A stretch of DNA of 11,220 bases. Origin: Betaproteobacteria bacterium (GTDB lineage Bacteria > Pseudomonadota > Gammaproteobacteria > Burkholderiales > SG8-41). This document shows, piece after piece, positions 1 through 7,158 of this stretch. Both the position numbers and the translations under genes were made by a program. Within the stretch, counting starts at the first letter, position 1. Each line of letters starts with the position of its first letter. The stretch covers positions 1 to 11,220 of the forward strand of contig JANXSE010000433.1 in NCBI GenBank assembly GCA_025356695.1, in the 5' to 3' direction. Under the pieces are notes generated by a model. That model ran no database searches and was not told where the DNA came from. It saw only the letters and a program-made list of their open reading frames with translations.

Positions 1-1380
1 GAAAACGCGCAGCGCGTGGCCGTCATGTATGCCGGCGAGATCGTCGAGACCGCCACACGCGAGCAGTTCTTCTCGACGCCGGCACACCCGTATTCGCGCA
101 AACTGTTCGACTCGCTGCCCGCCGCACAACGGCGCGGCGAGGCGCTGGCCGTGATCCGCGGCAGCGTGCCGAAACTGACGCAGGAATTCCGCGGCTGCCG
201 TTTTGCCGACCGCTGCGACCGCGCTTGGGACCTGTGCCGCAACACGCTGCCGGCGTGGCACGAGATTGGTGAAGGGCAGGGGGTGCGCTGTCATCTGTAC
301 GCGAACGGGGCACAGAGTGCTGCGTTGGTCGAAGGGCGCGAAACTGGAGATCGCAAAGACATTGCGCTGTCCACTGGCGAGATCAACCGCCTGCAGCCCA
401 CCCAAGCGCTGCTGCAAGTCGAGGATCTCAAAATCTACTTCCCGATCCGTAGCGGCATCTTGCAGCGCGCGCATGGCAGCGTGAAGGCCGTTGATGGCGT
501 TTCATTGGTTCTGCGCGAGGGCCGCACGCTCGGCTTGGTCGGCGAATCAGGGTGCGGCAAGACGACGGTCGGCAAGGGCATTTTGCGCCTGCTTGAGCCC
601 ACCGGCGGGCGTGTGCTGTTTGCCGGCGAAGACCTGGCGCGGCTGACACGCAACGAATTGCGTGCGCGGCGCAACCAGATCCAGATTGTTTTTCAGGATC
701 CGTATGCGTCGCTCAATCCGCGCATGCGCGTGGCCGAAATCATCGAGGAGGGCATGCTGGCGCTGGGCATCGGTGACGGCGCGGCAGAGCGCCAGCGCCG
801 CATCGATGCGCTGCTCGATGAAGTCGGTCTCGCACCCGACATGAAATACCGCTATCCGCACGAGTTCTCCGGCGGGCAGCGCCAGCGCATTGCGATCGCG
901 CGCGCATTATCGGTGGAACCCCGTTTGATCGTGTGCGATGAGCCGACCAGTGCGCTCGACGTGTCGGTGCAGGCGCAGATACTGAATCTGCTCAAATCAT
1001 TGCAGGAACGCAAAGGCCTCAGTTATCTCTTCATCACGCACAATATATCGGTGGTCGAGTTTCTGGCCCACGATGTTGCGGTGATGTATCTGGGGCGCAT
1101 CGTCGAGCAGGGCGGGGTCGACGAGGTCCTGCATGCGCCGCGTCACCCGTATACGCGCGCCCTGTTGTCGGCGGTGCCGCAGATTGTCGGGGCGGGCGGG
1201 GTAAAGCGCGAAATCATCCGTCTCAAGGGTGATCTGCCTTCGCCGGCCAATCCGCCGGCCGGCTGTCATTTTCATCCGCGTTGTGCGTTCGCCGGCGCCG
1301 AATGCGCGCAGCACTATCCGCCGGTCACGCAGATCAGCGCAACGCATCTGCTGCGTTGCCATCATCCGCTGCAGGATTGA
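1..1380 (+). CDS. Dipeptide/oligopeptide ABC importer, fused tandem ATP-binding protein (5' end outside window)
   Basis: Cytoplasmic ATPase that powers uptake of peptides or similar solutes (DppD/DppF, OppD/OppF, YejF and GsiA family). The frame is open to base 1, so the start and most of the first nucleotide-binding domain are missing. What remains of domain one is its end: the D-loop-distal VMYAGEIVE strand, an HPYSRKL oligopeptide-transporter C-terminal motif and four cysteines. The second domain is complete: Walker A GESGCGKTT (visible residues about 182-190), Q-loop FQDPYASLNP, signature FSGGQRQRIAIARAL, Walker B LIVCDEP, H-loop ITHN, then HPYTRALL and a second four-cysteine tail. Having both halves in one chain marks a DppD-DppF fusion like YejF or GsiA. 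The binding protein and permeases are probably upstream, outside the window. The substrate cannot be told from the sequence. It ends 52 bases before the convergent mltD, with no clear terminator between. Confidence 0.95.
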   Translation, partial: ENAQRVAVMYAGEIVETATREQFFSTPAHPYSRKLFDSLPAAQRRGEALAVIRGSVPKLTQEFRGCRFADRCDRAWDLCRNTLPAWHEIGEGQGVRCHLYANGAQSAALVEGRETGDRKDIALSTGEINRLQPTQALLQVEDLKIYFPIRSGILQRAHGSVKAVDGVSLVLREGRTLGLVGESGCGKTTVGKGILRLLEPTGGRVLFAGEDLARLTRNELRARRNQIQIVFQDPYASLNPRMRVAEIIEEGMLALGIGDGAAERQRRIDALLDEVGLAPDMKYRYPHEFSGGQRQRIAIARALSVEPRLIVCDEPTSALDVSVQAQILNLLKSLQERKGLSYLFITHNISVVEFLAHDVAVMYLGRIVEQGGVDEVLHAPRHPYTRALLSAVPQIVGAGGVKREIIRLKGDLPSPANPPAGCHFHPRCAFAGAECAQHYPPVTQISATHLLRCHHPLQD

Positions 1381-1432
1381 CGTCTGCGCCGGTGCGGCGC
1401 AAGAAAATCCGGGACGCTTAAATCTTTTGGGG

Positions 1433-2842
1433 TCAGCGCGCGGAATGCGCGATGACGACTTTGCCCGGGGCGGCGGCGGTAGTTTTGCGCGCTGCGGCCT
1501 TTTGTTTGACGCTGCCGCGCGTGTGCTTGACCGCTTTTTTCGGCGCATGCATGACGGTCAGCGGTGGCGCCGGCAGGTCGGGCAGGTTGGGACTGGCGCT
1601 TGCGCCAGTCGGCACCAGCACCATGGTCCCGGCACCGATCTTGCGTTTCGGCGTGATGCCGTTGATCTGGCGCAGGTAGGCGACCGTGACGTTGTAACGG
1701 GCCGCGACGCGGTCCAGCGTCTCGCCGTTTTTCAACTGGTAGGCCTGCCACGACACTAGCGGCTCGTCGTGGTTTTTCAGGTTGGTGCGGAAGATTTCTG
1801 CTTTTTCCATCGGTACCAGCAGCGTCTGTTCACCGGTGGCGCGGATGACGGGGCGGCTATAGCCGGCGTTCAGCGACATGAATTCGTCGAGCGGCGTGTC
1901 GGCGAGTTTGGCCGCCAGCCGCATGTCCATGTGGCGCGTCGTCGTCACGGTCGCGAAATACGGCCGGTTGGGAATTTCTTCCAGCTTGATGCCGTAGAGC
2001 GCCGGGTTGGCGATGATGCTTTTCACCGCCTGCAGACGCGGCACGTAATAACGCGTTTCCGATGGCATGGAGAGACTCTGGTAATCGGTGGGCAGTCCGC
2101 GCGCCGTGTTCTTGGCGATGGCACGCGAAACCGCACCTTCGCCCCAGTTGTAGGCGGCCAGCGCCAGGTCCCAGCTGCCGAACATGTCGTAGAGCTTTTC
2201 GAGATAGTCGAGCGCCGCGTTGGTGGCCGCCATGACGTCGCGGCGGCCGTCGTACCAGAAATTCTGCTGCAAGCCGTAGAGTTTGCCGGTCGAGGGTATG
2301 AACTGCCAGATGCCGGAGGCGTGGGCGCGCGAGTAGGCGACTGGATTAAACGCACTTTCAATCACCGGCAGCAACGCGATTTCGGTCGGCATGCCGCGTT
2401 TCTGCACTTCCTCGACGATGTGATAGAGGTAGCGGTTGCTGCGTTCGACTGTGCGCTTGATGAAATCGGGGCGGTTGGCGAACCAGTCAATCTGCTGCTG
2501 TACCAGCGGCGTCGTGATGTCAGTCAGGCCGAAGCCCTGGCGGATGCGATCCCACAAACTGGAAGGCGTCGAGGTCAGATCGACGGTGGCGCGCAGTTGC
2601 GGGGCATTGCTTTCGCCGGCCGGGATCTGCACGCTGGGAATGTCTTCGGGGCTGAGTGTGCGGTCGAACGGGCGTGCGGTTGGCGCAATCGGCCAGGCGC
2701 CAAGGCCGGTTTCCGGTGTGGATGCTGCGGGAACCGGGCTACCGGCCTGTGCGACAGTCGCCGCGGAACCTTCTTCGGCGACTGCGGGGGCAAAAACGAA
2801 ACAGCTTGCTGCAACCAGCGGGGCGATCCGGAACCACATCAT
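1433..2842 (-). CDS. mltD: MltD-like membrane-bound or periplasmic lytic murein transglycosylase with LysM
   Basis: Cleaves the MurNAc-GlcNAc bond of peptidoglycan, forming 1,6-anhydro-MurNAc ends during wall turnover. The frame extends upstream to 2986, but that would overlap gloB. The ATG-ATG at 2842/2839 follows an AACAGG ribosome site and begins an export signal (MMWFRIAPLVAAS..., cut likely after AVA, residue 22). This gives 469 residues. The SLT domain (about 115-285) has PVIESAFNP with the expected catalytic Glu162, GIWQFIP and LAAYNWGEG. Residues 298-345 resemble the LysM-like spacer of MltD. One clear LysM (about 366-411, QAYQLKNGETLDRVAARYNV) should bind glycan; E. coli MltD has two. 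A Lys/Arg-rich tail (434-469) follows. Cys14 in LVAASC is only a poor lipobox, so a soluble periplasmic form is as likely as a lipoprotein. It lies downstream of gloB, as in E. coli, and has its own promoter candidate. Confidence 0.93.
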   Translation of the reverse strand: MMWFRIAPLVAASCFVFAPAVAEEGSAATVAQAGSPVPAASTPETGLGAWPIAPTARPFDRTLSPEDIPSVQIPAGESNAPQLRATVDLTSTPSSLWDRIRQGFGLTDITTPLVQQQIDWFANRPDFIKRTVERSNRYLYHIVEEVQKRGMPTEIALLPVIESAFNPVAYSRAHASGIWQFIPSTGKLYGLQQNFWYDGRRDVMAATNAALDYLEKLYDMFGSWDLALAAYNWGEGAVSRAIAKNTARGLPTDYQSLSMPSETRYYVPRLQAVKSIIANPALYGIKLEEIPNRPYFATVTTTRHMDMRLAAKLADTPLDEFMSLNAGYSRPVIRATGEQTLLVPMEKAEIFRTNLKNHDEPLVSWQAYQLKNGETLDRVAARYNVTVAYLRQINGITPKRKIGAGTMVLVPTGASASPNLPDLPAPPLTVMHAPKKAVKHTRGSVKQKAAARKTTAAAPGKVVIAHSAR

Positions 2843-2872
2843 CGTCGCACGCCTGTTCAGTTGGGACGCGCA

Positions 2873-2902
2873 ATGGTAACCAAGCGCCGGCGCCCCAGTC
2901 AA
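2873..2902 (-). promoter_or_regulatory. Candidate sigma70 promoter of mltD
   Basis: On the minus strand TTGACT (2902-2897) and TACCAT (2878-2873) are 18 bases apart, placing transcription start near 2866, about 24 bases before the mltD ATG. Directly upstream (2903-2936) lies the most AT-rich stretch of the neighbourhood, a position where an UP element would act. The -10 matches only 4 of 6 positions, so this is a candidate only. Confidence 0.4.
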
Positions 2903-2936
2903 GGCCAAAATAATCTCAGAAATTATTGATTTATAA

Positions 2937-3707
2937 CTAGAAATTGTTTTTCCAGTCACGAATTTCAGCGAGCACGCTGACGGCATCGGTCAAGGGCCTG
3001 CCGGCGCGCCGGCTGGCCGTCGCAACGACGCCTGCCTGATCGCAGCGCACAAAAGGATTGGCGGCCTTTTCGCGCGCGATGGTGGAGGGCAGGGTGACCT
3101 CGCCGCGCTCACGCTGGGCGGCGGCTTCACGTTCCCAATCGACGAGCAGCGGATTGCCGGGCTCTGCCGCCAGCGCGAAACGGATATTGGACAACGTGTA
3201 TTCATGGCCGCAATAGACGCGCGTGCGGTCGCGCAGCGCCGTCAACTTGGTCAGCGCGGCGTGCATCTGCGCAGGCGTGCCTTCGAAGATGCGGCCGCAG
3301 CCGCAGGCGAAGAGGGTGTCACCGCAGAACAGCATATCTTCATTGTGAAATGAAATGTGGCTGCGCGTGTGCGCCGGGATTTCGAGCACGGACAATTCGA
3401 CGCCGATGCCGTCGAGCAGGAAATGATCGCCTTCGCGCACGCGCCGCGTCACCGTGGCGATGCGCTCGTCGTGTGGGCCGTAGACCGGCACCTTGAAGTG
3501 TTGCAGCAACGCCGCGTTACCGCCGACGTGGTCGGCATGGTGGTGGGTGTTGAGGATCGCCGTCAATGTCAGATTGTGCGTGCGCAGATACTCGAGCACC
3601 GGTGCGGCATCGCCCGGATCGACCACCGCGGCATTGCTGCCGTTGACCAGCGTCCAGACGTAATTGTCGTTGAATGCGCGGACCGGAACGATCTCAATGG
3701 ATGGCAT
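2937..3707 (-). CDS. gloB: Hydroxyacylglutathione hydrolase (glyoxalase II)
   Basis: Hydrolyses S-D-lactoylglutathione to D-lactate and glutathione, the second step of methylglyoxal detoxification in the cytoplasm. The metallo-beta-lactamase fold carries the full binuclear metal set: THHHADH (His55, His57, Asp59, His60), His113 in PAHTRSH, Asp130 in FCGDTLF, and His168 in YCGHEYT. The C-terminal HAGH domain follows (about 170-256) and ends EIRDWKNNF, typical of the family. The ATG at 3707 gives 256 residues, the normal length, and is preceded by AAAGAGAAATC, a fair ribosome site. An in-frame TTG at 3728 is a worse choice. It is divergent from the YafS-like methyltransferase (54 bases between starts) and is followed after 94 bases by mltD, the same neighbourhood as in E. 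coli. Confidence 0.96.
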   Translation of the reverse strand: MPSIEIVPVRAFNDNYVWTLVNGSNAAVVDPGDAAPVLEYLRTHNLTLTAILNTHHHADHVGGNAALLQHFKVPVYGPHDERIATVTRRVREGDHFLLDGIGVELSVLEIPAHTRSHISFHNEDMLFCGDTLFACGCGRIFEGTPAQMHAALTKLTALRDRTRVYCGHEYTLSNIRFALAAEPGNPLLVDWEREAAAQRERGEVTLPSTIAREKAANPFVRCDQAGVVATASRRAGRPLTDAVSVLAEIRDWKNNF

Positions 3708-3739
3708 GATTTCTCTTTGTCTTCTCAAGCACGGCCGGT

Positions 3740-3768
3740 ATCTTTGTTTTAAACTGGCCGGATGTCAA
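3740..3768 (-). promoter_or_regulatory. Candidate promoter of gloB overlapping the start of the divergent gene
   Basis: A perfect TTGACA (minus strand, 3768-3763) lies 17 bases from AAAGAT (3745-3740), a weak -10 with 3 of 6 matches. The -35 sits on the ATG of the methyltransferase gene. The gap between the two starts is only 54 bases, so any promoters for the two directions must overlap or sit back to back. Confidence 0.3.
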
Positions 3769-4538
3769 TGCCGGGCCCGTTGCTTACAGCGCCGATCACC
3801 CCCGCCGAGTGGTTCGCCGCGCCGCTCGGCCGCTATGTGCTCGCGCGCGAACTCGAATACGTCGACAACGCAGTTGCCGATGTATTCGGTTTCAATGCGC
3901 TGCAGCTCGGCCTGCCCGAATATAATTTTCTGCGCGCCAACCGCATCCCGTTGCACTGCCGCGTCGCGCCGCAGGGCGCGGTTGAACTGCGCGCCGATTT
4001 TGTCGATCTGCCGGTGGCGAGCCACAGCGTCGATCTGCTGGTGCTGCCGCATGTACTCGAATTCAGCGCCGATCCGCACCAGGTGTTGCGCGAAGTGCAG
4101 CGCGTGCTGATGCCCGAAGGCCACGCGATCATTCTTTGTTTCAATCCGCGCAGCCTCTGGGGGTTGCGCCGGATCTTCAACGGCACGCGCGGCGCTTATC
4201 CGTGGAACGGGCGTTTCATCCATCTGCCACGCCTGAAAGACTGGCTGTCGCTGCTTGAGCTTGAAATCGTCGCCGGCCGCACCGGCTGTTATCTGCCGCC
4301 CTGCGCGCAGGAGAAATGGGTCGAGCGTTTTCGTTTCATGGAAAAAGCCGGCGACCGCTGGTGGCCGATCGGCGGCGGCGTTTATTTTCTGCATGTGGTC
4401 AAACGCGTGCGCGGCATGCGCATCATCCTGCCGCGCTGGCGCGAACAACTGGCGCGCCAGCGCAATCTGGCGGTGGTGCCCAAGGCGCAGGCGAATGAAG
4501 AGCCGGTCGCCGCGCGCGACGTGGTGAACGTGCCATGA
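3762..4538 (+). CDS. YafS-like class I SAM-dependent methyltransferase, substrate unknown
   Basis: Predicted cytoplasmic methyltransferase of the Methyltransf_11 type. Its position between gloB and rnhA and its overall pattern match E. coli YafS, whose substrate I do not know to be established. Visible elements in 258 residues: a degenerate SAM motif [13 protein letters not shown] (47-57), lacking the usual GxGxG; a motif II/III-like region [20 protein letters not shown] (82-101), the most typical part; [20 protein letters not shown] (110-129), the post-III strand; and a C-terminal part with a [10 protein letters not shown] stretch (200-209). The last 45 residues are basic and poorly conserved in character. 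The ATG at 3762 has no good ribosome site (GGCCGG only); a second in-frame ATG at 3768 is possible. Its stop overlaps the rnhA start (ATGA), indicating translational coupling and an operon with rnhA and dnaQ. Confidence 0.82.
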   Translation: MSMPGPLLTAPITPAEWFAAPLGRYVLARELEYVDNAVADVFGFNALQLGLPEYNFLRANRIPLHCRVAPQGAVELRADFVDLPVASHSVDLLVLPHVLEFSADPHQVLREVQRVLMPEGHAIILCFNPRSLWGLRRIFNGTRGAYPWNGRFIHLPRLKDWLSLLELEIVAGRTGCYLPPCAQEKWVERFRFMEKAGDRWWPIGGGVYFLHVVKRVRGMRIILPRWREQLARQRNLAVVPKAQANEEPVAARDVVNVP

Positions 4539-4996
4539 ATGAGCAAACGCAGGTGGTCAATGTGTATACGGACGGCGCGTGCAAAGGCAATCCGGGCATC
4601 GGCGGCTGGGGCGCGTGGCTCAAGTACGGCGACCATGCGCGCGAACTGTTTGGCGGCGAGGCGCACACCACCAACAACCGCATGGAAATGCTGGCGGTGA
4701 TCCGCGCGCTCGAAGCGCTCAACCGGCGTTGCCTGATCAAGCTGCACACTGACTCGAAATACGTGCAGCAGGGCATCACCGAGTGGATACACAACTGGAA
4801 GAAGCGCGGCTGGAAAACCGTGGATAAAAAGCCGGTGAAGAACGCCGACCTCTGGCAGCGCCTCGACGAACTCGCACGCGAGCACGACATCGAGTGGGTG
4901 TGGGTCAAGGGGCATGCCGGACACGAAGGTAACGAACATGCCGACGCGCTGGCCAACCGCGGCGTGGAATCGGTGCGCCAGGAACCCGGGCATTAA
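4535..4996 (+). CDS. rnhA: Ribonuclease HI
   Basis: Cuts the RNA strand of RNA:DNA hybrids, clearing R-loops and Okazaki primers. In 153 residues it holds the complete type 1 active site: Asp13 in [12 protein letters not shown], Glu51 in NNRMEM, Asp73 in HTDSKYV and Asp137 in NEHADALA, plus the mobile His127 in [10 protein letters not shown]. The basic handle region [17 protein letters not shown] (87-103), which helps bind hybrid, is present, as in E. coli RNase HI and unlike many handle-less archaeal forms. The start ATG overlaps the stop of the methyltransferase gene by four bases (ATGA). dnaQ begins 13 bases after its stop, on the same strand. In E. coli rnhA and dnaQ are divergent, so the order is kept here but the orientation differs. 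Confidence 0.98.
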   Translation: MNEQTQVVNVYTDGACKGNPGIGGWGAWLKYGDHARELFGGEAHTTNNRMEMLAVIRALEALNRRCLIKLHTDSKYVQQGITEWIHNWKKRGWKTVDKKPVKNADLWQRLDELAREHDIEWVWVKGHAGHEGNEHADALANRGVESVRQEPGH

Positions 4997-5009
4997 AGGC
5001 GGTGCGCTC

Positions 5010-5741
5010 ATGAGTACGCGACAAATCATTCTCGATACTGAAACGACCGGCCTTGATGCCGCGCTCGGTCACCGCATACTGGAAGTGGCCGCCGTCGAAC
5101 TGGTCGACCGCCGGCTGACCGGTAATCATCTGCACCGCTACATCAATCCCGGGCGCGCCAGCGACGACGGCGCTCTGCAGGTGCACGGCCTGACCGAGGA
5201 TTTCCTGCGCGATAAACCGAAATTCCGCGAGATCGCGTCAGAATTGCTCGATTTCATCAAGGATGCGGAACTCGTCATCCATAACGCCTCCTTCGACCTG
5301 TCGTTTCTGAACAACGAGTTCGGCCTGCTGAAATTGAAGCCGGTCAAGGAATACTGCCCGAGCGTGGTCGATACGCTGGCGATGGCGCGTGAGCTGCATC
5401 CGGGCAAGCGCAACAACCTCGACGCCCTGTGCGACCGCTACCAGATCGACAATTCCAAGCGCACCGTGCATGGCGCCCTGCTCGACGCCAACCTGCTCGC
5501 CGAGGTCTATCTGGCGATGACGCGCGGCCAGGACAGCCTGATCATCGACATGGCGCCGGCGCCGCAAGCCGCGGCAGCCACGCGCAAGGCGGCGGGCAAA
5601 CTGGAACTGGTAGTGCTGGCGGCCAGTGCCGAAGAACTGGCCGAGCATGAAAAACAGCTGACCGAACTCGACAAGGCCAGCAACGGCGCCACGTTGTGGC
5701 GCAAGCTGGACGGGAGTGCGGCAGCGATGCCGAAGTCTTGA
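5010..5741 (+). CDS. dnaQ: DNA polymerase III epsilon subunit (3'-5' proofreading exonuclease)
   Basis: Proofreads for the replicative polymerase. The DEDDh exonuclease domain (about 1-172) is complete: Exo I LDTETTG (Asp9, Glu11), Exo II HNASFDLSFLNNE (Asp96), Exo III HGALLDANLLAE (His154, Asp159). Just after it, QDSLI (174-178) sits where E. coli has its clamp-binding QTSMAF and fits the QLxLF-type beta-clamp motif. The C-terminal segment (about 180-243) has an Ala-rich linker, a charged helix and LWRKL, in the region that binds the alpha subunit in E. coli. The frame opens at 4914 inside rnhA; I chose the ATG at 5010 (243 residues) because the exonuclease fold begins at once (MSTRQIILDTETTG) and AAAGGCGGTG precedes it. 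Co-transcribed with rnhA. A strong terminator follows 30 bases after the stop. Confidence 0.97.
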   Translation: MSTRQIILDTETTGLDAALGHRILEVAAVELVDRRLTGNHLHRYINPGRASDDGALQVHGLTEDFLRDKPKFREIASELLDFIKDAELVIHNASFDLSFLNNEFGLLKLKPVKEYCPSVVDTLAMARELHPGKRNNLDALCDRYQIDNSKRTVHGALLDANLLAEVYLAMTRGQDSLIIDMAPAPQAAAATRKAAGKLELVVLAASAEELAEHEKQLTELDKASNGATLWRKLDGSAAAMPKS

Positions 5742-5771
5742 TACAATCTGTCGATAATAATAGCCGACAAC

Positions 5772-5798
5772 AAGAGCCGCGCGCTGCGCGGCTTTTTT
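5772..5798 (+). terminator. Rho-independent terminator after dnaQ
   Basis: AGCCGCGC (5775-5782), loop GCT, GCGCGGCT (5786-5793) form a perfect eight-pair GC-rich stem followed by six Ts (5793-5798). Flanking AAG/TTT can extend it. It closes the methyltransferase-rnhA-dnaQ unit, so the next gene needs its own promoter. Confidence 0.9.
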
Positions 5799-5860
5799 GA
5801 GCGTTTTTGACAATCGCGCCTCACGCACGCTTCGGGCGCACCACTGAAGAAGGAATCAGC

Positions 5861-7093
5861 ATGGCAATCAACCCCAGTGCGGCGCAGACGCTGTCGCACA
5901 ACATGAAGCTCCTCAGCAATCACGATCTCGGCGGTTTCGGCGGCATCGGCGAGGGCATGGGCATGTCGAAAACGGCGGACGGCCGTCGCATCATGTGGCT
6001 GGGCCACGAGGGCCCGCCGAAGAATTTCACCGGTGTCGATGTCACCGACCCGAAAAATTTGAAGATGGTCGTGCAGACCGATCTGCCGCACAACAAGATG
6101 CGCTCGAATTCGCTGGAAGTCTGCGGCGACTACCTGATCGTCGCGCACCAGATCCGCGGCACGACTATTCCGGCGACACCGGCCGGCTTCGACATCTGGG
6201 ACATCAGCAAGCCGGAAACGCCGAAGAAGATTTCGCATTACGACACCTCGGGCCCGCATTCGTGGGGCGTGCACTGCGTGTGGTGCGTCGACGGCGAATT
6301 CGTGCACATCTCGTCGGGCGCCGGCGATTTCGAACCGAACAATCCGAACGACCACCAGTTCTATCAGATCGTCGATATCCGCAATCCGTCGAAACCGGTC
6401 GAGGCCGGCCGCTGGTGGATGCCGGGTCAGAAAAAAGGCGAAACGCCGCTGCCGCGCAATCCCAAATTCGACAACGGCTACCGTCCGCACAATACGATGT
6501 GCTACCCGCAGCGCCCGGACCGCGCCTACCTCGGCTACATCGACGGTGGCGTCATCATTCTGGACATCAGCGACAAGGCGCATCCGAAGCAGGTCGGCGG
6601 TTTCAACTATTCACCGCCGTTCAACGGCTTCACGCACACCGCGATGCCGCTGTTCAGCAAGGACATCCTGATGGTGTCGGACGAGTGTGTTTACGACGAC
6701 GGCAAGGACTGGCCGAAGATGACCTGGGTGTTCGACATGCGCGACGAAAAGAACATTGTGCCGATTTCGACGCTACCGCTGCCGCCGGTCGAGCAGTTCG
6801 CCAACCGCGGTGGCCGCTACGGTTCGCATAACTTGCACGAGAATTATCCGAGCCCGTTGTCGTGGCGTTCGGACGACATCGTCGTCGCGACCTTCTTCAA
6901 CGGCGGCGTGCGCGCCTACGACATGTCCAATCCATTCCAGCCCAAGGAAATCGGCTACTTCGTGCCGGGCACGCCACCGATGTCGCCGAAGGGTTCGGCG
7001 CAGATCAACGACGTCTACATCGACGACCGCGGCATTCTGTTCTGCGGCGATCGCTTTACCGGCGGCCTCTACGCGCTGGAAACGAGCTATTGA
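5861..7093 (+). CDS. LVIVD-repeat beta-propeller protein of unknown function
   Basis: A 410-residue protein built from repeats of the LVIVD type, predicted to fold as a beta-propeller. The repeat strands are visible as GVDVTDPKNLKMV (58-70), GFDIWDISKPETPKKIS (109-125), YQIVDIRNPSKPVEAG (168-183), VIILDISDKAHPKQVGG (231-247) and GVRAYDMSNPFQPKEIG (349-365). The chain closes with DVYIDDRGILFCGDRFTGGLYALE (384-407). There is no signal peptide or membrane segment, so it is probably cytoplasmic. Histidines recur just before the repeats (His133, His138, His210, His259, His323, His326), hinting at a metal or ligand site in the pore; this is inference. The ATG at 5861 has a strong AGAAGGA ribosome site seven bases upstream; the frame opens 54 bases earlier without one. 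It is flanked by terminators, so is likely transcribed alone. A TTGACA at 5807 lacks a matching -10. No enzymatic role can be assigned. Confidence 0.88.
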   Translation: MAINPSAAQTLSHNMKLLSNHDLGGFGGIGEGMGMSKTADGRRIMWLGHEGPPKNFTGVDVTDPKNLKMVVQTDLPHNKMRSNSLEVCGDYLIVAHQIRGTTIPATPAGFDIWDISKPETPKKISHYDTSGPHSWGVHCVWCVDGEFVHISSGAGDFEPNNPNDHQFYQIVDIRNPSKPVEAGRWWMPGQKKGETPLPRNPKFDNGYRPHNTMCYPQRPDRAYLGYIDGGVIILDISDKAHPKQVGGFNYSPPFNGFTHTAMPLFSKDILMVSDECVYDDGKDWPKMTWVFDMRDEKNIVPISTLPLPPVEQFANRGGRYGSHNLHENYPSPLSWRSDDIVVATFFNGGVRAYDMSNPFQPKEIGYFVPGTPPMSPKGSAQINDVYIDDRGILFCGDRFTGGLYALETSY

Positions 7094-7112
7094 TCCGGTT
7101 GTCTGCAAAATG

Positions 7113-7146
7113 AAAAACGGCGCGTCGATGACGCGCCGTTTTTTTT
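7113..7146. terminator. Bidirectional Rho-independent terminator between the LVIVD gene and nudC
   Basis: AACGGCGCGTC (7116-7126), loop GAT, GACGCGCCGTT (7130-7140) form a perfect 11-pair stem. It is flanked by AAAAA on the left and eight Ts on the right (7139-7146), so it can stop transcription from both convergent genes. The plus-strand T tract is the longer and should terminate more strongly in that direction. Confidence 0.92.
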
Positions 7147-7158
7147 CGCCCGCCCGGT

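Noticed and set aside
1386..1400. Hairpin GCGCCG-GTG-CGGCGC between the ABC gene and mltD as a terminator
   Set aside because: The six-pair stem is perfect but is not followed by a T run on either strand.
1769..2929. A 386-codon open frame on the plus strand, antisense to mltD
   Set aside because: It is the shadow of mltD in GC-rich DNA. Its translation is Arg/Gly/Val-rich with no motif, while the opposite frame has full SLT and LysM motifs.
2903..2936. AT-rich inverted repeat (AATAAT...ATTATT) after gloB as a terminator
   Set aside because: The stem is six A-T pairs with no GC, too weak; an UP-like role for the mltD promoter fits better.
5807..5812. Perfect TTGACA as the promoter of the LVIVD gene
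   Set aside because: No -10-like hexamer is found 16-18 bases downstream; that stretch is GC-rich.
5507..6583. A 358-codon minus-strand frame across dnaQ and the LVIVD gene
   Set aside because: It spans two well-supported plus-strand genes and the strong terminator between them. Its composition is typical of reverse-complement GC codon bias.
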